A stretch of 64,000 nt of DNA from CAIYRG01 sp965247505 (lineage in GTDB: Bacteria > Pseudomonadota > Alphaproteobacteria > Micropepsales > Micropepsaceae): assembly GCA_965247505.1 (NCBI GenBank), contig OZ252020.1, positions 3,534,001 to 3,598,000 on the forward strand, read 5' to 3'. This document shows positions 1 through 8,289 of the stretch, one piece after another. The notes under the pieces are model-generated. The model was given only the letters and a program-made list of their open reading frames with translations. It searched no databases and was not told the DNA's origin. The position numbers were made by a program, and so were the translations under genes. How positions within the stretch are numbered: position 1 is the first letter of the stretch; every line of letters begins with the position of its first letter.

Positions 1-53
1 GCAGAAGCAATGCAAACGGTGTAGGGCGCCTCCACTTTTCCTGGATGGGTCCA
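1..53 (+). mobile_element. Right tip of an IS3-family element (partial)
   Basis: These bases are identical to the right end of the IS3-family element at 52058-53313. They hold the last seven codons of its orfB (ending MQTV, stop at 22-24) and the terminal inverted repeat ending TGGATGGGTCCA. The rest of the element would lie upstream of the window. It sits inside an IS1595-type transposase gene, whose reading resumes at base 54 on the minus strand. Confidence 0.85.
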
Positions 54-306
54 GGCCGGCTGGTGAAGCGGAACGGCTCTGCCGCCGTCTGGCAATGGGT
101 GCAGACGAACCCGTCACCCCACCGCGCCTTCTCCAGGTAGGCGGCACAGGCCGCGTCATCCGGGAAAAGTCGTTGAAACTCGGGAAGCGACCGCGGAAAC
201 GAAAGGTCTTCGCGCTGCGGAACATCCATCCCCGCTTCGTCCGCCTCCCGAGCCACTCGACGCCACACCCTACATATAGTGGGTGTGGGTGACAACCGGA
301 TAGGCA
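54..306 (-). mobile_element. IS1595 (ISXO2-like) remnant, 5' part only
   Basis: On the minus strand this holds the left inverted repeat (TGCCTATCCGGTTGTCACCC read inward from about 306) and the transposase start at 229. The peptide begins MDVPQRED and continues LPEFQRLFPDDAACAAYLEK, almost as in the two fuller copies at 41944 and 49283. It differs from both at several residues (for example CTHCQTAAEPFRF instead of CPHCGTAGEPFHF), so it is an older or separate copy. The reading frame is cut at base 54 by the IS3 tip, so only about 58 residues with half of the zinc ribbon remain. The element itself interrupts an acetyltransferase gene. Non-functional. Confidence 0.85.
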
Positions 307-460
307 CGGTTGCTTCGATGCGCTTCGCCATTTCCTCTATGGTCGGAGGAAATTCTTCGAAAGAAACGGTCGTTTCTTCGACATAGGGCGCATAGATCGC
401 GTGAATGGAGGCTGTGTCATCGCGCGTTGCGGAGCGAATTGTGACCGGCGGTTTTGTCAT
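307..460 (-). pseudogene. GNAT acetyltransferase, phosphinothricin acetyltransferase-like, truncated
   Basis: The minus strand reads MTKPPVTIRSATRDDTASI and goes on to HAIYAPYVEETTVSFEEFPP and EEMAKRIEA before running into the IS1595 end at about 306. The I-R-x-A-x-x-x-D start and the IYAPYVEET-SFEE block are characteristic of phosphinothricin/methionine-sulfoximine N-acetyltransferases of the GNAT fold. Only about 51 residues of an expected 170-180 remain, and the acetyl-CoA-binding part is lost. The start lies 31 bases downstream of the dioxygenase stop on the same strand, so the two were probably cotranscribed. The family call rests on a short N-terminus. Confidence 0.7.
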
Positions 461-491
461 ATCACCCCAATCTTCAAAACTATGAATGTGC

Positions 492-1346
492 CTAGAAAGG
501 CCGATCGCCCGCGATGACGGTGCGGTGCATGGTGCGCACATCGGGGTAGCTGTAACCGCCCGCGCCGCGATGTATGACGCAGCGATTGTCCCAGACCACC
601 AAATCGCCGTCTTTCCATTTATGGGTATAGACGAATTCGGGTTTCACCTGATGATCAAAGAGAAACTCCAGAACCTCATCCGCCTCATTTTCGGCGACCC
701 CCTCAATGCCGATAGTGAAGCGCTCAGAAACGTAAAGCGCTTTTTTCCCGGTGACCGGATGGGTGCGCGCCATCGGCCAAATCTGATCGGGAATCGCCTT
801 TTGCATTTCGTAGTGATCTTTGGCGTCGGGACGCCGCTCTGAAACTTTCACCCGTTTATTTTTCAACTTACTCACGGCGTGAATGGCTTTGAGACCGGCG
901 ATGCGCTCCTTCATTTCGTCGGGCAGCGTTTCATGGGCATGATACATATTGCCGAATTGCGTATCGCCTCCCACTTTTGGGTTTTGCTTTGAATGCAAAA
1001 TGGTCGCCATACTGGGCTTCTCGCGATGCGACGAATCGGAATGCCAGAAGTCGCCGCCATCGATAAGTCCGATGGGCTTGCCGTCTTTCAGATCATTGGA
1101 AAGGACGAGCACTTCCGGATAGTCGGAAAGTGTGTAACGCGCGTTGAGCTGATCCTCGAGCGGTCCGAGATGGCGGCTAAAATTAACGAGCTGTCCTGGC
1201 GTTAATTTTTGATTGCGGATAGCGATAACTTGATGGGCGTGAAACGCATCGAGAACGCCTTGCACTTGCGCAACATCCAGCGGTTTTGCCAGATCGATGC
1301 CGGTAATTTCCGCCCCCATAGTGGCGCCGATTTTGTTCACTTGCAT
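492..1346 (-). CDS. TauD/TfdA family 2-oxoglutarate-dependent dioxygenase
   Basis: The 284-residue protein belongs to the Fe(II)/2-oxoglutarate dioxygenases that hydroxylate taurine, 2,4-D and related small acids. Direct sequence support is the iron-binding His-x-Asp in DFWHSDSSH (about residues 101-109), the second His in CVIHRGAGG near the C-terminus and the RTMHR arginine that normally binds 2-oxoglutarate. I chose ATG 1346 because GAGAG lies just upstream; an in-frame TTG six codons earlier is the alternative. The substrate cannot be read from sequence. The neighbours are a small acetyltransferase remnant downstream and a divergent MFS carrier, compatible with uptake and breakdown of a small organic acid, but that link is inference. 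The full length looks intact, although both neighbours are broken. Confidence 0.85.
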   Translation of the reverse strand: MQVNKIGATMGAEITGIDLAKPLDVAQVQGVLDAFHAHQVIAIRNQKLTPGQLVNFSRHLGPLEDQLNARYTLSDYPEVLVLSNDLKDGKPIGLIDGGDFWHSDSSHREKPSMATILHSKQNPKVGGDTQFGNMYHAHETLPDEMKERIAGLKAIHAVSKLKNKRVKVSERRPDAKDHYEMQKAIPDQIWPMARTHPVTGKKALYVSERFTIGIEGVAENEADEVLEFLFDHQVKPEFVYTHKWKDGDLVVWDNRCVIHRGAGGYSYPDVRTMHRTVIAGDRPF

Positions 1347-1439
1347 GGCGGAATTCTCTCTCAAAGTGCCCGCGAGCTCAAACCCAAACGCCCAGCCCTA
1401 TCGTCACGCATCTCGAAAAACACGCCGCTGGACATTGCA

Positions 1440-1445
1440 TATAAT
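1440..1445 (+). promoter_or_regulatory. Candidate -10 box for the MFS gene
   Basis: A perfect TATAAT lies 50 bases before the GTG start of the MFS gene, in the divergent spacer with the dioxygenase gene. The hexamer at the expected -35 distance is poor (AAAACA-like), so an activator would probably be needed. The start also has a strong ribosome-binding site, AGGAGG, at about 1484-1489. Confidence 0.35.
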
Positions 1446-1495
1446 CCGTTTTACGCCAAGGCTTAGTTGCTTTCAGCTGCTTTAGGAGGTTTTGC

Positions 1496-2786
1496 GTGGG
1501 GGAAGACAAGGTCTTCGCCAAAGTTGCTTGGCGCATCATTCCCTTCATGGGGTTGCTTTATCTGGTTGCCTTTCTTGACCGGGTGAATGTGGGCTTTGCC
1601 GCGCTGACTATGAACGAAGCCATCGGGCTGACGCCAGAGATGTTCGGGCTCGGTGCGGGCCTGTTCTTTTTCATTGGATATTTTCTGTTTGAGGTGCCGT
1701 CGAATGTCATTCTGTTGCGGGTCGGCGCGCGGATATGGATTTGCCGCATCATGCTGACCTGGGGTGCGATCTCCATGGCGATGGCGCTGGTACAGGGCCC
1801 TTATAGTTTCTACGGATTACGGTTCTTACTGGGACTTGCCGAGGCGGGTTTCGCACCCGGGATGTTGCTTTATCTGACCTTCTGGTTTCCGCCTGCTTTG
1901 CGCGCCCGCTACATGGCGTATTACCTCACGGCAATTCCACTAGCTGGTGTCATAGGCGCGCCGCTCTCGAGTCTCATACTCGAATCGATGCCGGGCGTTG
2001 CCGGGCGTTGCCGGGCTTGCGGGATGGCAATGGTTGTTTTTGATCGAGGGCTTGCCCGCGTTGATCTTAGGGTTCGTCGTGCTTTGGTATTTGCCAAATG
2101 GGCCGGCAGACTCCAAATGGCTGTCGGCGGAAGAAAAAAACATTATCGCCGCGAGGCTTGCCCGTGAGGATCAGTCGCTTCCGCACTCCCTCTGGCATGG
2201 TTTGTTCGATCTCCGCGTGCTCGCGCTTTGCCTCGTCTACTTTGGAATCGTAATCGCGCTGTACGGTTGTACGATTTGGTTACCTCAAATTGTCGATTCT
2301 ATGGGTTTCTCAATCTGGCAGAATGGTTGGGTAGTTGCAGGTATTTATGCGATCGCCGTTATAGTGATGGTGCTGGTTGGTTGGTCTTCCGAGCGTTTCG
2401 ACGAATATGTCTGGCATGTTGCGGTCACGGCGGGTGTAGCTGCGCTGGCTCTGCTGGTTGCCGGCGTAACCTCATCGATCATCGTGACATTGCTGGCGCT
2501 CACCATTGCCACTTCGGCAATATACGCAACGCTTTCGCGGTTTTGGATCATTCCGCCCAGCTTCTTGGTGGGCACCGCAGCTGCGAGTGGGATGGCATTG
2601 ATCAATGCATTCGGAAATCTTGGCGGTGCGGCAGGACCAACGCTTATGGGCTTCTTACGCGAAAGTTCGGGGGGATACGGATCCGGGATGAGCGCGCTTG
2701 CTATCGGGCTCGTACTTGCCGCGCTAATGGTGGTTGCGCCCAAGCGCTTGTTACCAGCCAATCGGGCAGCCCATGGCTCGGAATAA
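1496..2786 (+). pseudogene. MFS transporter (anion:cation symporter family), frameshifted
   Basis: Two overlapping open frames together encode a typical 12-helix MFS carrier of about 425 residues. The first (1496 to about 2000) gives the N-terminal half with LDRVNVGFA, RFLLGLAEAGFAPG and AIPLAGVIGAPLS, hallmarks of the ACS family (organic anion, sugar-acid and phthalate-type carriers). The second (to 2786) gives the rest, beginning GLAGWQWLFLIEGLPA. The break is caused by a perfect 10-bp tandem duplication, CCGGGCGTTG at 1991-2000 and 2001-2010. Removing one copy restores a continuous frame through MPGVAGLAGWQW. As written, translation stops at 2167 after six or so helices, so the product should be inactive. 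A sequencing or assembly error is possible but a clean unit duplication is typical of slippage. Confidence 0.85.
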
Positions 2787-2842
2787 GTGCGGCACCACGC
2801 GTACTAGGCGTGTCGAATTTCCACGCGATGATACGCCTATAA

Positions 2843-2876
2843 CCCCTTGCCCGTTTATTCTGCTCGTTCTAAGGGG
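2843..2876 (+). promoter_or_regulatory. Possible hairpin covering the fabD ribosome-binding site
   Basis: CCCCTT at 2843-2848 is complementary to AAGGGG at 2871-2876. The second arm is the Shine-Dalgarno sequence of fabD (ATG at 2883). Pairing would form a six-pair stem with a 22-base loop and mask the ribosome-binding site. Whether it forms in the transcript is not known. Confidence 0.25.
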
Positions 2877-2882
2877 CTGTGC

Positions 2883-3824
2883 ATGAGCCGAGCTTTTATT
2901 TTTCCGGGACAGGGCAGCCAGGCTGTGGGCATGGGCAGGCTTGCCGCCGAAGCCTTCGCCCCGGCGCGCGAGGCCTTCGATGAAGTGGACGATGCGCTAT
3001 CGCAAAATCTTTCACGCCTGATGTTTGAGGGCCCGGAATCCGATCTTACACTGACTGCGAACGCCCAGCCCGCGATTATGGCCGTCTCGATGGCGATTAC
3101 ACGCGTGCTCCAAAAAGAAGCTGGTTTAGACATCGCAAAACACTCCAGCTTTATTGCGGGGCATAGTCTCGGCGAATATTCGGCGCTTTGCGCGATGGGC
3201 GCATTATCGCTCGCAGATGCCGCTAGACTTCTGCGCATACGCGGTTCATCGATGCAGGAAGCGGTGTCGGTCGGCGAGGGCGCAATGAGCGCTCTCATTG
3301 GCCTGGAAGTCGATGTGGTAGAAGAAATTTGCAATCAGGCAAAAGAGCTAGGGGTCGTAGGGATCGCCAACGACAATGCGCCGGGCCAAGTCGTTATTTC
3401 GGGCAGCAAAGAGGCGGTCGAAAAGGCCGGTGAGATTGCCAAGGAAAAAGGTGCAAGACGCGTGATTCCCTTGACCGTCAGCGCTCCGTTTCACTCGCCA
3501 TTGCTCGCGCCGGCGGCGGACGCGATGCGCGAGGCGTTGGACGCGGTTACAATCCTGCCCTTGAGCGTTCCGATTGTGTCGAACATTACTGCAAAAACGA
3601 CCTCCGAACCGGATGCCATTCGTGATTTATTGGTGGCACAGGTGACCGGCAGAGTCCGGTGGCGAGAATCGGTGGCGAGTTTCCGCTCGCTGGGCGCCGA
3701 GCAAACGGTAGAAATCGGGGGCAATAAGGTCTTGACCGGAATGGTAAAGCGTATCGACAAAGAATTGGAAACGCTCTCGCTCGATAGCCCGGCCGACATC
3801 GAGGCATTTGCCAAAACACTTTAG
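2883..3824 (+). CDS. fabD: Malonyl-CoA:ACP transacylase
   Basis: FabD moves malonyl groups from CoA to acyl carrier protein in the cytosol, providing the extender unit for type II fatty-acid synthesis. The 313-residue product has the GQGSQ loop (residues 9-13), the nucleophile Ser95 in GHSLGEYSAL and the catalytic His in SAPFHSPL near residue 205. I use ATG 2883, preceded by AAGGGG, rather than an upstream in-frame start at 2847, because the family begins a few residues before FPGQGSQ. It heads fabD-fabG-acpP-fabF-mltG-yicC-gmk, a conserved order in alphaproteobacteria. The 96-base spacer before it probably holds the promoter. Confidence 0.95.
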   Translation: MSRAFIFPGQGSQAVGMGRLAAEAFAPAREAFDEVDDALSQNLSRLMFEGPESDLTLTANAQPAIMAVSMAITRVLQKEAGLDIAKHSSFIAGHSLGEYSALCAMGALSLADAARLLRIRGSSMQEAVSVGEGAMSALIGLEVDVVEEICNQAKELGVVGIANDNAPGQVVISGSKEAVEKAGEIAKEKGARRVIPLTVSAPFHSPLLAPAADAMREALDAVTILPLSVPIVSNITAKTTSEPDAIRDLLVAQVTGRVRWRESVASFRSLGAEQTVEIGGNKVLTGMVKRIDKELETLSLDSPADIEAFAKTL

Positions 3825-3860
3825 GATTGGGCACTCTACAATCGGGCCGAGGGGAATTCG

Positions 3861-4601
3861 ATGTTCGAACTATCTGAGAAGACCGCACTGGTTACGGGAG
3901 CAAGCGGCGGAATTGGCGGTGCGATTGCACGGGCGCTTAACGCCCGTGGGGCAAAGATTGTTTTGTCGGGAACTCGCCAGGATGCACTCGATGCGCTGCA
4001 GAGCGAGTTGGCAGATAATGCATTCGTTCAAGCGTGCGATTTGTCGAATCCTGAGGACGTGGAGGGATTGGTCAAAAAAGCCGAAGAGGCTGCCGGTGGG
4101 TCGATCGATATTCTGGTGAACAATGCTGGGATCACCCGGGATAATTTGTTTGCGCGCATGAAAAACGACGAGTGGGATCAAGTGATAGCGATCAACCTTT
4201 CTGCGGCGTTCAAACTATCGCGAGCCGCTCTGCGCAATATGATGCGCAATCGCTGGGGACGGATAATCAACATCACTTCAGTGGTTGGTGTGACGGGAAA
4301 TCCAGGTCAGGGGAATTACGCTGCCGCCAAGGCCGGACTTATTGGAATGTCGAAATCACTTGCTTATGAAGTCGCTTCGCGCGGCATAACTGTCAATTGC
4401 GTTGCACCGGGATTCATCAAATCGGCGATGACCGATGCCCTCAATGAAACGCGAAAGAATTTGGTTATGGAACGCATTCCGGCGGGCCGATTGGGGCAGG
4501 GCTCTGATATCGGAGCGGCTTGCGCTTACCTTGCTAGTGACGAAGCATCCTACGTCACGGGCCAGACTTTGCATGTGAACGGTGGGATGGCAATGATTTA
4601 A
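3861..4601 (+). CDS. fabG: 3-oxoacyl-ACP reductase
   Basis: FabG is the NADPH-dependent reductase of the first reduction in each fatty-acid elongation cycle. The 246-residue short-chain dehydrogenase shows the cofactor glycine motif TGASGGIG (residues 13-20), NNAG, and the Ser-Tyr-Lys catalytic set in NITSVVG and GNYAAAKAG. It ends with VTGQTLHVNGGMAM, the usual FabG C-terminus. It starts 36 bases after fabD, preceded by GAGGGGAA, so it shares the operon. Length and motifs are normal. Confidence 0.95.
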   Translation: MFELSEKTALVTGASGGIGGAIARALNARGAKIVLSGTRQDALDALQSELADNAFVQACDLSNPEDVEGLVKKAEEAAGGSIDILVNNAGITRDNLFARMKNDEWDQVIAINLSAAFKLSRAALRNMMRNRWGRIINITSVVGVTGNPGQGNYAAAKAGLIGMSKSLAYEVASRGITVNCVAPGFIKSAMTDALNETRKNLVMERIPAGRLGQGSDIGAACAYLASDEASYVTGQTLHVNGGMAMI

Positions 4602-4743
4602 CCTTTTGTAAAATAAGGTATATTTAGGAATTGGCGGAACGGAGATGTTTGTGTTACCAAGCGCCACTTTCCGGCACGGCAACGGTTTATTGGCGGGGTT
4701 GTGGCGGACACGATCAATAAAGATTTCAAGAGGCAATGACGAA
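4602..4743 (+). promoter_or_regulatory. acpP upstream region, probable separate promoter
   Basis: The 142-base gap between fabG and acpP is unusually long for this operon and begins AT-rich (AAAATAAGGTATATTTAG), unlike its surroundings. AcpP is needed in far greater amounts than the enzymes, so a separate promoter here is plausible. No clear -35/-10 pair was fixed by eye. An in-frame start at 4645 would extend AcpP by 33 residues and does not fit the family. Confidence 0.35.
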
Positions 4744-4980
4744 ATGAGCGATGTCGCTGAGCGCGTAAAGAAGATTGTAGTCGAGCACCTGAATGTGGAT
4801 GCCGAGAAGGTGAACGACGCCGCTAGCTTCATTGAAGACCTCGGCGCCGATAGTCTCGATACCGTCGAGCTAGTTATGGCGTTCGAAGAAGAGTTCGGGA
4901 TCGAAATTCCGGACGATGCCGCGGAATCGATCGTGACGGTCGGTGATGCCACCAAATTTATCGAAAAAGCGCAAAACTAG
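4744..4980 (+). CDS. acpP: Acyl carrier protein
   Basis: AcpP carries growing acyl chains on a 4'-phosphopantetheine arm and hands them to the Fab enzymes and to lipid A acyltransferases. The 78-residue acidic protein has the attachment Ser37 in GADSLDTVE and the usual helix II and III sequences (ELVMAFEEEFGIEIPDD). I take ATG 4744 because it gives the exact family length. It lies between fabG and fabF. Confidence 0.97.
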   Translation: MSDVAERVKKIVVEHLNVDAEKVNDAASFIEDLGADSLDTVELVMAFEEEFGIEIPDDAAESIVTVGDATKFIEKAQN

Positions 4981-4996
4981 TTCGATCCCGAGGAGG

Positions 4997-5041
4997 ATGA
5001 CGATGGGACCAGGGCGGATGTCTTGGTTTTATCGAGGGTAG
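4997..5041 (+). other. Short leader-like ORF before fabF
   Basis: After acpP a strong Shine-Dalgarno GAGGAGG (4990-4996) precedes ATG codons at 4997 and 5003. The frame from 5003 encodes 12 residues (MGPGRMSWFYRG) and stops at 5041, one base before the GTG at 5043 and four before the ATG at 5046 of fabF. FabF itself has no comparable ribosome-binding site. The layout suggests translational coupling of fabF to a tiny ORF; expression is unproven. Confidence 0.35.
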
Positions 5042-5045
5042 TGTG

Positions 5046-6308
5046 ATGCGACGCGTCGTTGTCACTGGCCTAGGATTGGTCACGCCATTGGCTTGCGGCG
5101 TTGAGGAATCATGGGAGCGTCTGCTCGCCGGAAAGTCGGGCGCTCGGCCCATAACCCGTTTCAAAGTAGATGATTTGCCCGCTCGCGTTGCGTGCGATGT
5201 CCCGCGCGGTGATGGCACGGATGGGACATTCAACCTCGATGCATGGGTCGCCCCGAAAGACCAGCGCAGGGTCGACGATTTTATTACTTATGGACTCACC
5301 GCCGCCGCGCAGGCCTTCGCCGATTCAGGCTATGAGCCGAAATCGGACGACGAACGTGATCGTGCGGGCGTGCTTATCGGCTCAGGGATTGGCGGACTCG
5401 ACGGGATCGAGAAGGCGTCCATCCTCGTACACGAGAAAGGCCCACGTAAGCTCTCACCTTTCTTTATCCCGGGTCGTCTGATCAATCTTGTCTCGGGTTA
5501 TGCGAGCATCCGCTTTGGTTTTAGAGGTCCGAACCATGCTGTGGTAACGGCGTGCTCTACGGGTGCCCATGCGATTGGAGATGCCGCGCGATTGATTGCG
5601 CTGGACGATGCCGATGTCATGTTGGCCGGCGGCGCGGAATCGGCGATCTGCCGGATTGGCATTGCCGGATTTGTGGCCTGTCGGGCGCTCTCGACCGGAT
5701 TCAACGACACCCCGGAAAAGGCGTCGCGCCCCTATGACAAAGATCGTGATGGATTTGTCATGGGCGCGGGCGCGGGTGTGGTGGTTTTGGAAGAATATGA
5801 ACGTGCCAAAGCGCGAGGGGCCAAAATCTACGCCGAGATCAAGGGATATGGTCTTTCGGGCGACGCCTATCACATTACGGCGCCGGCGGAAGACGGAAGC
5901 GGTGGTTTTCGCTCGATGAAGATGGCGCTCAAACGTGCCGGGCTTCAGCCCAGCGATATCGATTATATAAATGCCCATGGAACCTCTACGCCCCTGGGCG
6001 ATGAAATCGAACTTCGCTCGGTTGAGCGGCTGTTTGGCGAATCGGCAGCTAAGCTCACAATGTCATCGACGAAATCATCGATCGGTCATTTGTTGGGTGC
6101 TGCCGGCGCGGTCGAAGCGGTCTTTTCAATTCTCGCGATGCGGGACCAGATAGCTCCGCCCACGATCAATCTAGACAACCCTTCTGTTTCGACAAATATT
6201 GATCTTGCCCCGCACAAGTCTAAGAGTTGTGCCATTGACGCGGTTATGTCGAACTCGTTTGGATTCGGTGGCACCAACGCTACGTTGATCCTGACCGCGG
6301 CGAATTAA
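5046..6308 (+). CDS. fabF: 3-oxoacyl-ACP synthase II
   Basis: FabF condenses malonyl-ACP with acyl-ACP and controls elongation and unsaturated fatty-acid content. The 420-residue ketosynthase has the nucleophilic Cys in VVTACSTGAH and the two catalytic histidines in NAHGTSTPLGD and SIGHLLGAAG, then the NSFGFGGTNA tail motif. Start is ATG 5046 (MRRVVVTGLG); a GTG one codon earlier is possible. It sits 65 bases after acpP, with a short leader-like ORF in the gap, and 26 bases before mltG. Confidence 0.95.
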   Translation: MRRVVVTGLGLVTPLACGVEESWERLLAGKSGARPITRFKVDDLPARVACDVPRGDGTDGTFNLDAWVAPKDQRRVDDFITYGLTAAAQAFADSGYEPKSDDERDRAGVLIGSGIGGLDGIEKASILVHEKGPRKLSPFFIPGRLINLVSGYASIRFGFRGPNHAVVTACSTGAHAIGDAARLIALDDADVMLAGGAESAICRIGIAGFVACRALSTGFNDTPEKASRPYDKDRDGFVMGAGAGVVVLEEYERAKARGAKIYAEIKGYGLSGDAYHITAPAEDGSGGFRSMKMALKRAGLQPSDIDYINAHGTSTPLGDEIELRSVERLFGESAAKLTMSSTKSSIGHLLGAAGAVEAVFSILAMRDQIAPPTINLDNPSVSTNIDLAPHKSKSCAIDAVMSNSFGFGGTNATLILTAAN

Positions 6309-6334
6309 GCGGGTAGCAGCTCGGAATTCACGTC

Positions 6335-7318
6335 ATGGCTAAGCGGCTCATTATTGGTTTCGTGTTTCTCGTTTCGCTCGGCATCGCGCTCGCCCTCGGC
6401 GCACTGCGGTTTGAAGAAAGCAATTTCGCGGCGCCGGGCCCAGCCGGCATGGAAATGATCGTAACCGTCTCTTCAGGCGCCCCGTTACAGCAAATTGCCA
6501 CGCAACTCGAAAATACTGGAGTGCTGGAAGACGCATTTTTGTTTCGTATCGGCGTGATGCGCCGCGAGGCGGCAACCGAACTCAAGGCAGGCGAGTATAG
6601 AATTCCCGCCAATGCCAGTATGGCCCGGGTGCTGGAAATGCTGCGCAATCATGAGGCGATTCAACATCGCATTACCATCGCCGAAGGCCTGACCAGCAAT
6701 ATGGCGCTCGCCATAGTGCAGAGCGATCCGATTCTTTCAGGCGAGGCGGAAGAGGTACCGCCCGAAGGAAGTTTGTTGCCCGAGACATATCTTTTTGAGC
6801 GCGGTACGACACGCCAGCAGATAGTCGAACGCATGCGGCATGCACAGGTGGATTTGCTTGCGGAGCTTTGGCCGACGCGCAATCCAGACTTACCTTTTGA
6901 CACAATGGAAGAAGCAATAATTCTTGCATCTATCGTCGAAAAAGAGACGGGCGTTGCGTCAGAGCGCCCGCGCATTGCTTCGGTTTTTGTGAACCGCCTT
7001 CGCATCGGTATGCGTTTGGAGTCCGACCCGACGATTATCTACGGCCTAACCGGCGGTGAGCCGCTCGGTAGAGGTCTGCGCGTCAGTGAGATCGAAGCGC
7101 CAAACGAATACAGCACCTATCAAATCGACCGGTTTCCGCCGACGCCCATTTGCAATCCGGGGCGTGACGCGATTGCTGCGGTCCTCAATCCTCCCGATGG
7201 CGATGAGCTTTACTTTGTTGCAGACGGCACTGGCGGGCACGCATTTGCCCGTACCTATAACGAACATTTGCGAAATGTTGCCGCCTGGCGCCGTATGGAA
7301 CGTAACGGGGCTCGTTGA
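6335..7318 (+). CDS. mltG: Endolytic murein transglycosylase MltG (YceG-like)
   Basis: MltG is an inner-membrane enzyme that cleaves nascent glycan strands and is thought to end their elongation. The 327-residue product has one N-terminal membrane helix (residues 4-22), then the YceG fold. The catalytic Glu is seen in ILASIVEKETG, followed by the conserved SDPTIIYG and PPTPICNPG segments and a C-terminal YFVADGTGGHAFA block. Length is normal. It follows fabF closely and precedes yicC, the standard position in this group. Confidence 0.93.
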   Translation: MAKRLIIGFVFLVSLGIALALGALRFEESNFAAPGPAGMEMIVTVSSGAPLQQIATQLENTGVLEDAFLFRIGVMRREAATELKAGEYRIPANASMARVLEMLRNHEAIQHRITIAEGLTSNMALAIVQSDPILSGEAEEVPPEGSLLPETYLFERGTTRQQIVERMRHAQVDLLAELWPTRNPDLPFDTMEEAIILASIVEKETGVASERPRIASVFVNRLRIGMRLESDPTIIYGLTGGEPLGRGLRVSEIEAPNEYSTYQIDRFPPTPICNPGRDAIAAVLNPPDGDELYFVADGTGGHAFARTYNEHLRNVAAWRRMERNGAR

Positions 7319-7398
7319 GAATGTGTAATTGCGGATGCATTGAAATGGGCGGCGTTGTAGTCTCCATTACGTTTGGGGAATCGCGAGGGTGATTTTAG

Positions 7399-8289
7399 AT
7401 GCCGCTTTCCAGCATGACCGGCTTTGCCGAGGGGCGCGGGGCGCAGGGGAATTTGCGTTGGCGCTGGGAAGTACGCAGCGTCAATGGGCGAAATCTAGAC
7501 ATACGATTGCGCATTCCCGCCGGATATGAGGGCTTAGAGCCAGGTGCGAGGATTCTCGCCGGCGAACGCTTCGGTCGGGGCTCTATTCAAGCTGCGTTGA
7601 CGGTTACAACCGAGGAAGGCGGTCGCGGCTTTCGAATTGATTCCGAAACGCTTTCAGAGGCCGTTCAGGTTGCAAAACGCGTTGCCGAAAAGACCGGATT
7701 GCCTCCCGCACGCGTTGACGGTTTGCTCGCGCTTCGTGGTGTTGTGGTACAGGAAGATGCCGCGCAGCTTGATGATGATGAGCGCTCAGCTCGAAATGCG
7801 GCAATGCTGGCGAGTCTCGCCGATGCTCTAGATCAGATGGCGATTGCGCGCACAGATGAGGGCACGAAAATCGAGAAAATGTTGCTCTCGCAAGTCGACG
7901 AAATCGAAGCACGAACCGCAGAAGGGCGAAAACTCGCTGCGAACCTCCCCCAGGCGTTTAGGGACAAAATGCAAGCACAGCTTGATGAGCTTTTGGGGCC
8001 CGGTAGCAATGTGCCGGAGGAACGCCTCGCGCAGGAAGTAGCGCTTTTGGCAGCGCGCGCGGATTTACGCGAGGAATTGGACCGGCTCGCGGCGCATTGC
8101 CAGGAAGCGCGAAACCTTTTCGGAGCCAGCGGCCCGACGGGACGCAAGCTTGATTTCCTTGCCCAGGAATTCAACCGCGAAGCCAATACGCTGTGCGCCA
8201 AATCATCCGATATTGCGCTCACGCGCGAAGGTCTCGCCTTGAAGGCCGTTATCGATCAATTTCGCGAACAGGTACAAAACGTCGAATGA
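7399..8289 (+). CDS. YicC family endoribonuclease
   Basis: This is a full-length (296 residues) YicC-like protein: N-terminal SSMTGFAEG, then RSVNGRNLDIRLRIP, and the C-terminal GRKLDFLAQEFNREANTL and ALKAVIDQFREQVQNVE blocks that define the family. YicC proteins are described as metal-dependent endoribonucleases or RNase adaptors; the target in this organism is unknown. Its stop overlaps the gmk start (ATGA at 8286-8289), indicating translational coupling. Confidence 0.9.
   Translation: MPLSSMTGFAEGRGAQGNLRWRWEVRSVNGRNLDIRLRIPAGYEGLEPGARILAGERFGRGSIQAALTVTTEEGGRGFRIDSETLSEAVQVAKRVAEKTGLPPARVDGLLALRGVVVQEDAAQLDDDERSARNAAMLASLADALDQMAIARTDEGTKIEKMLLSQVDEIEARTAEGRKLAANLPQAFRDKMQAQLDELLGPGSNVPEERLAQEVALLAARADLREELDRLAAHCQEARNLFGASGPTGRKLDFLAQEFNREANTLCAKSSDIALTREGLALKAVIDQFREQVQNVE

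Noticed and set aside
486..842. Plus-strand open frame of 118 codons
   Set aside because: It is the mirror of the dioxygenase gene, which has full motifs on the minus strand.
1496..2786. Programmed frameshifting in the MFS gene
   Set aside because: There is no slippery run or downstream structure; a clean 10-bp unit duplication explains the shift.
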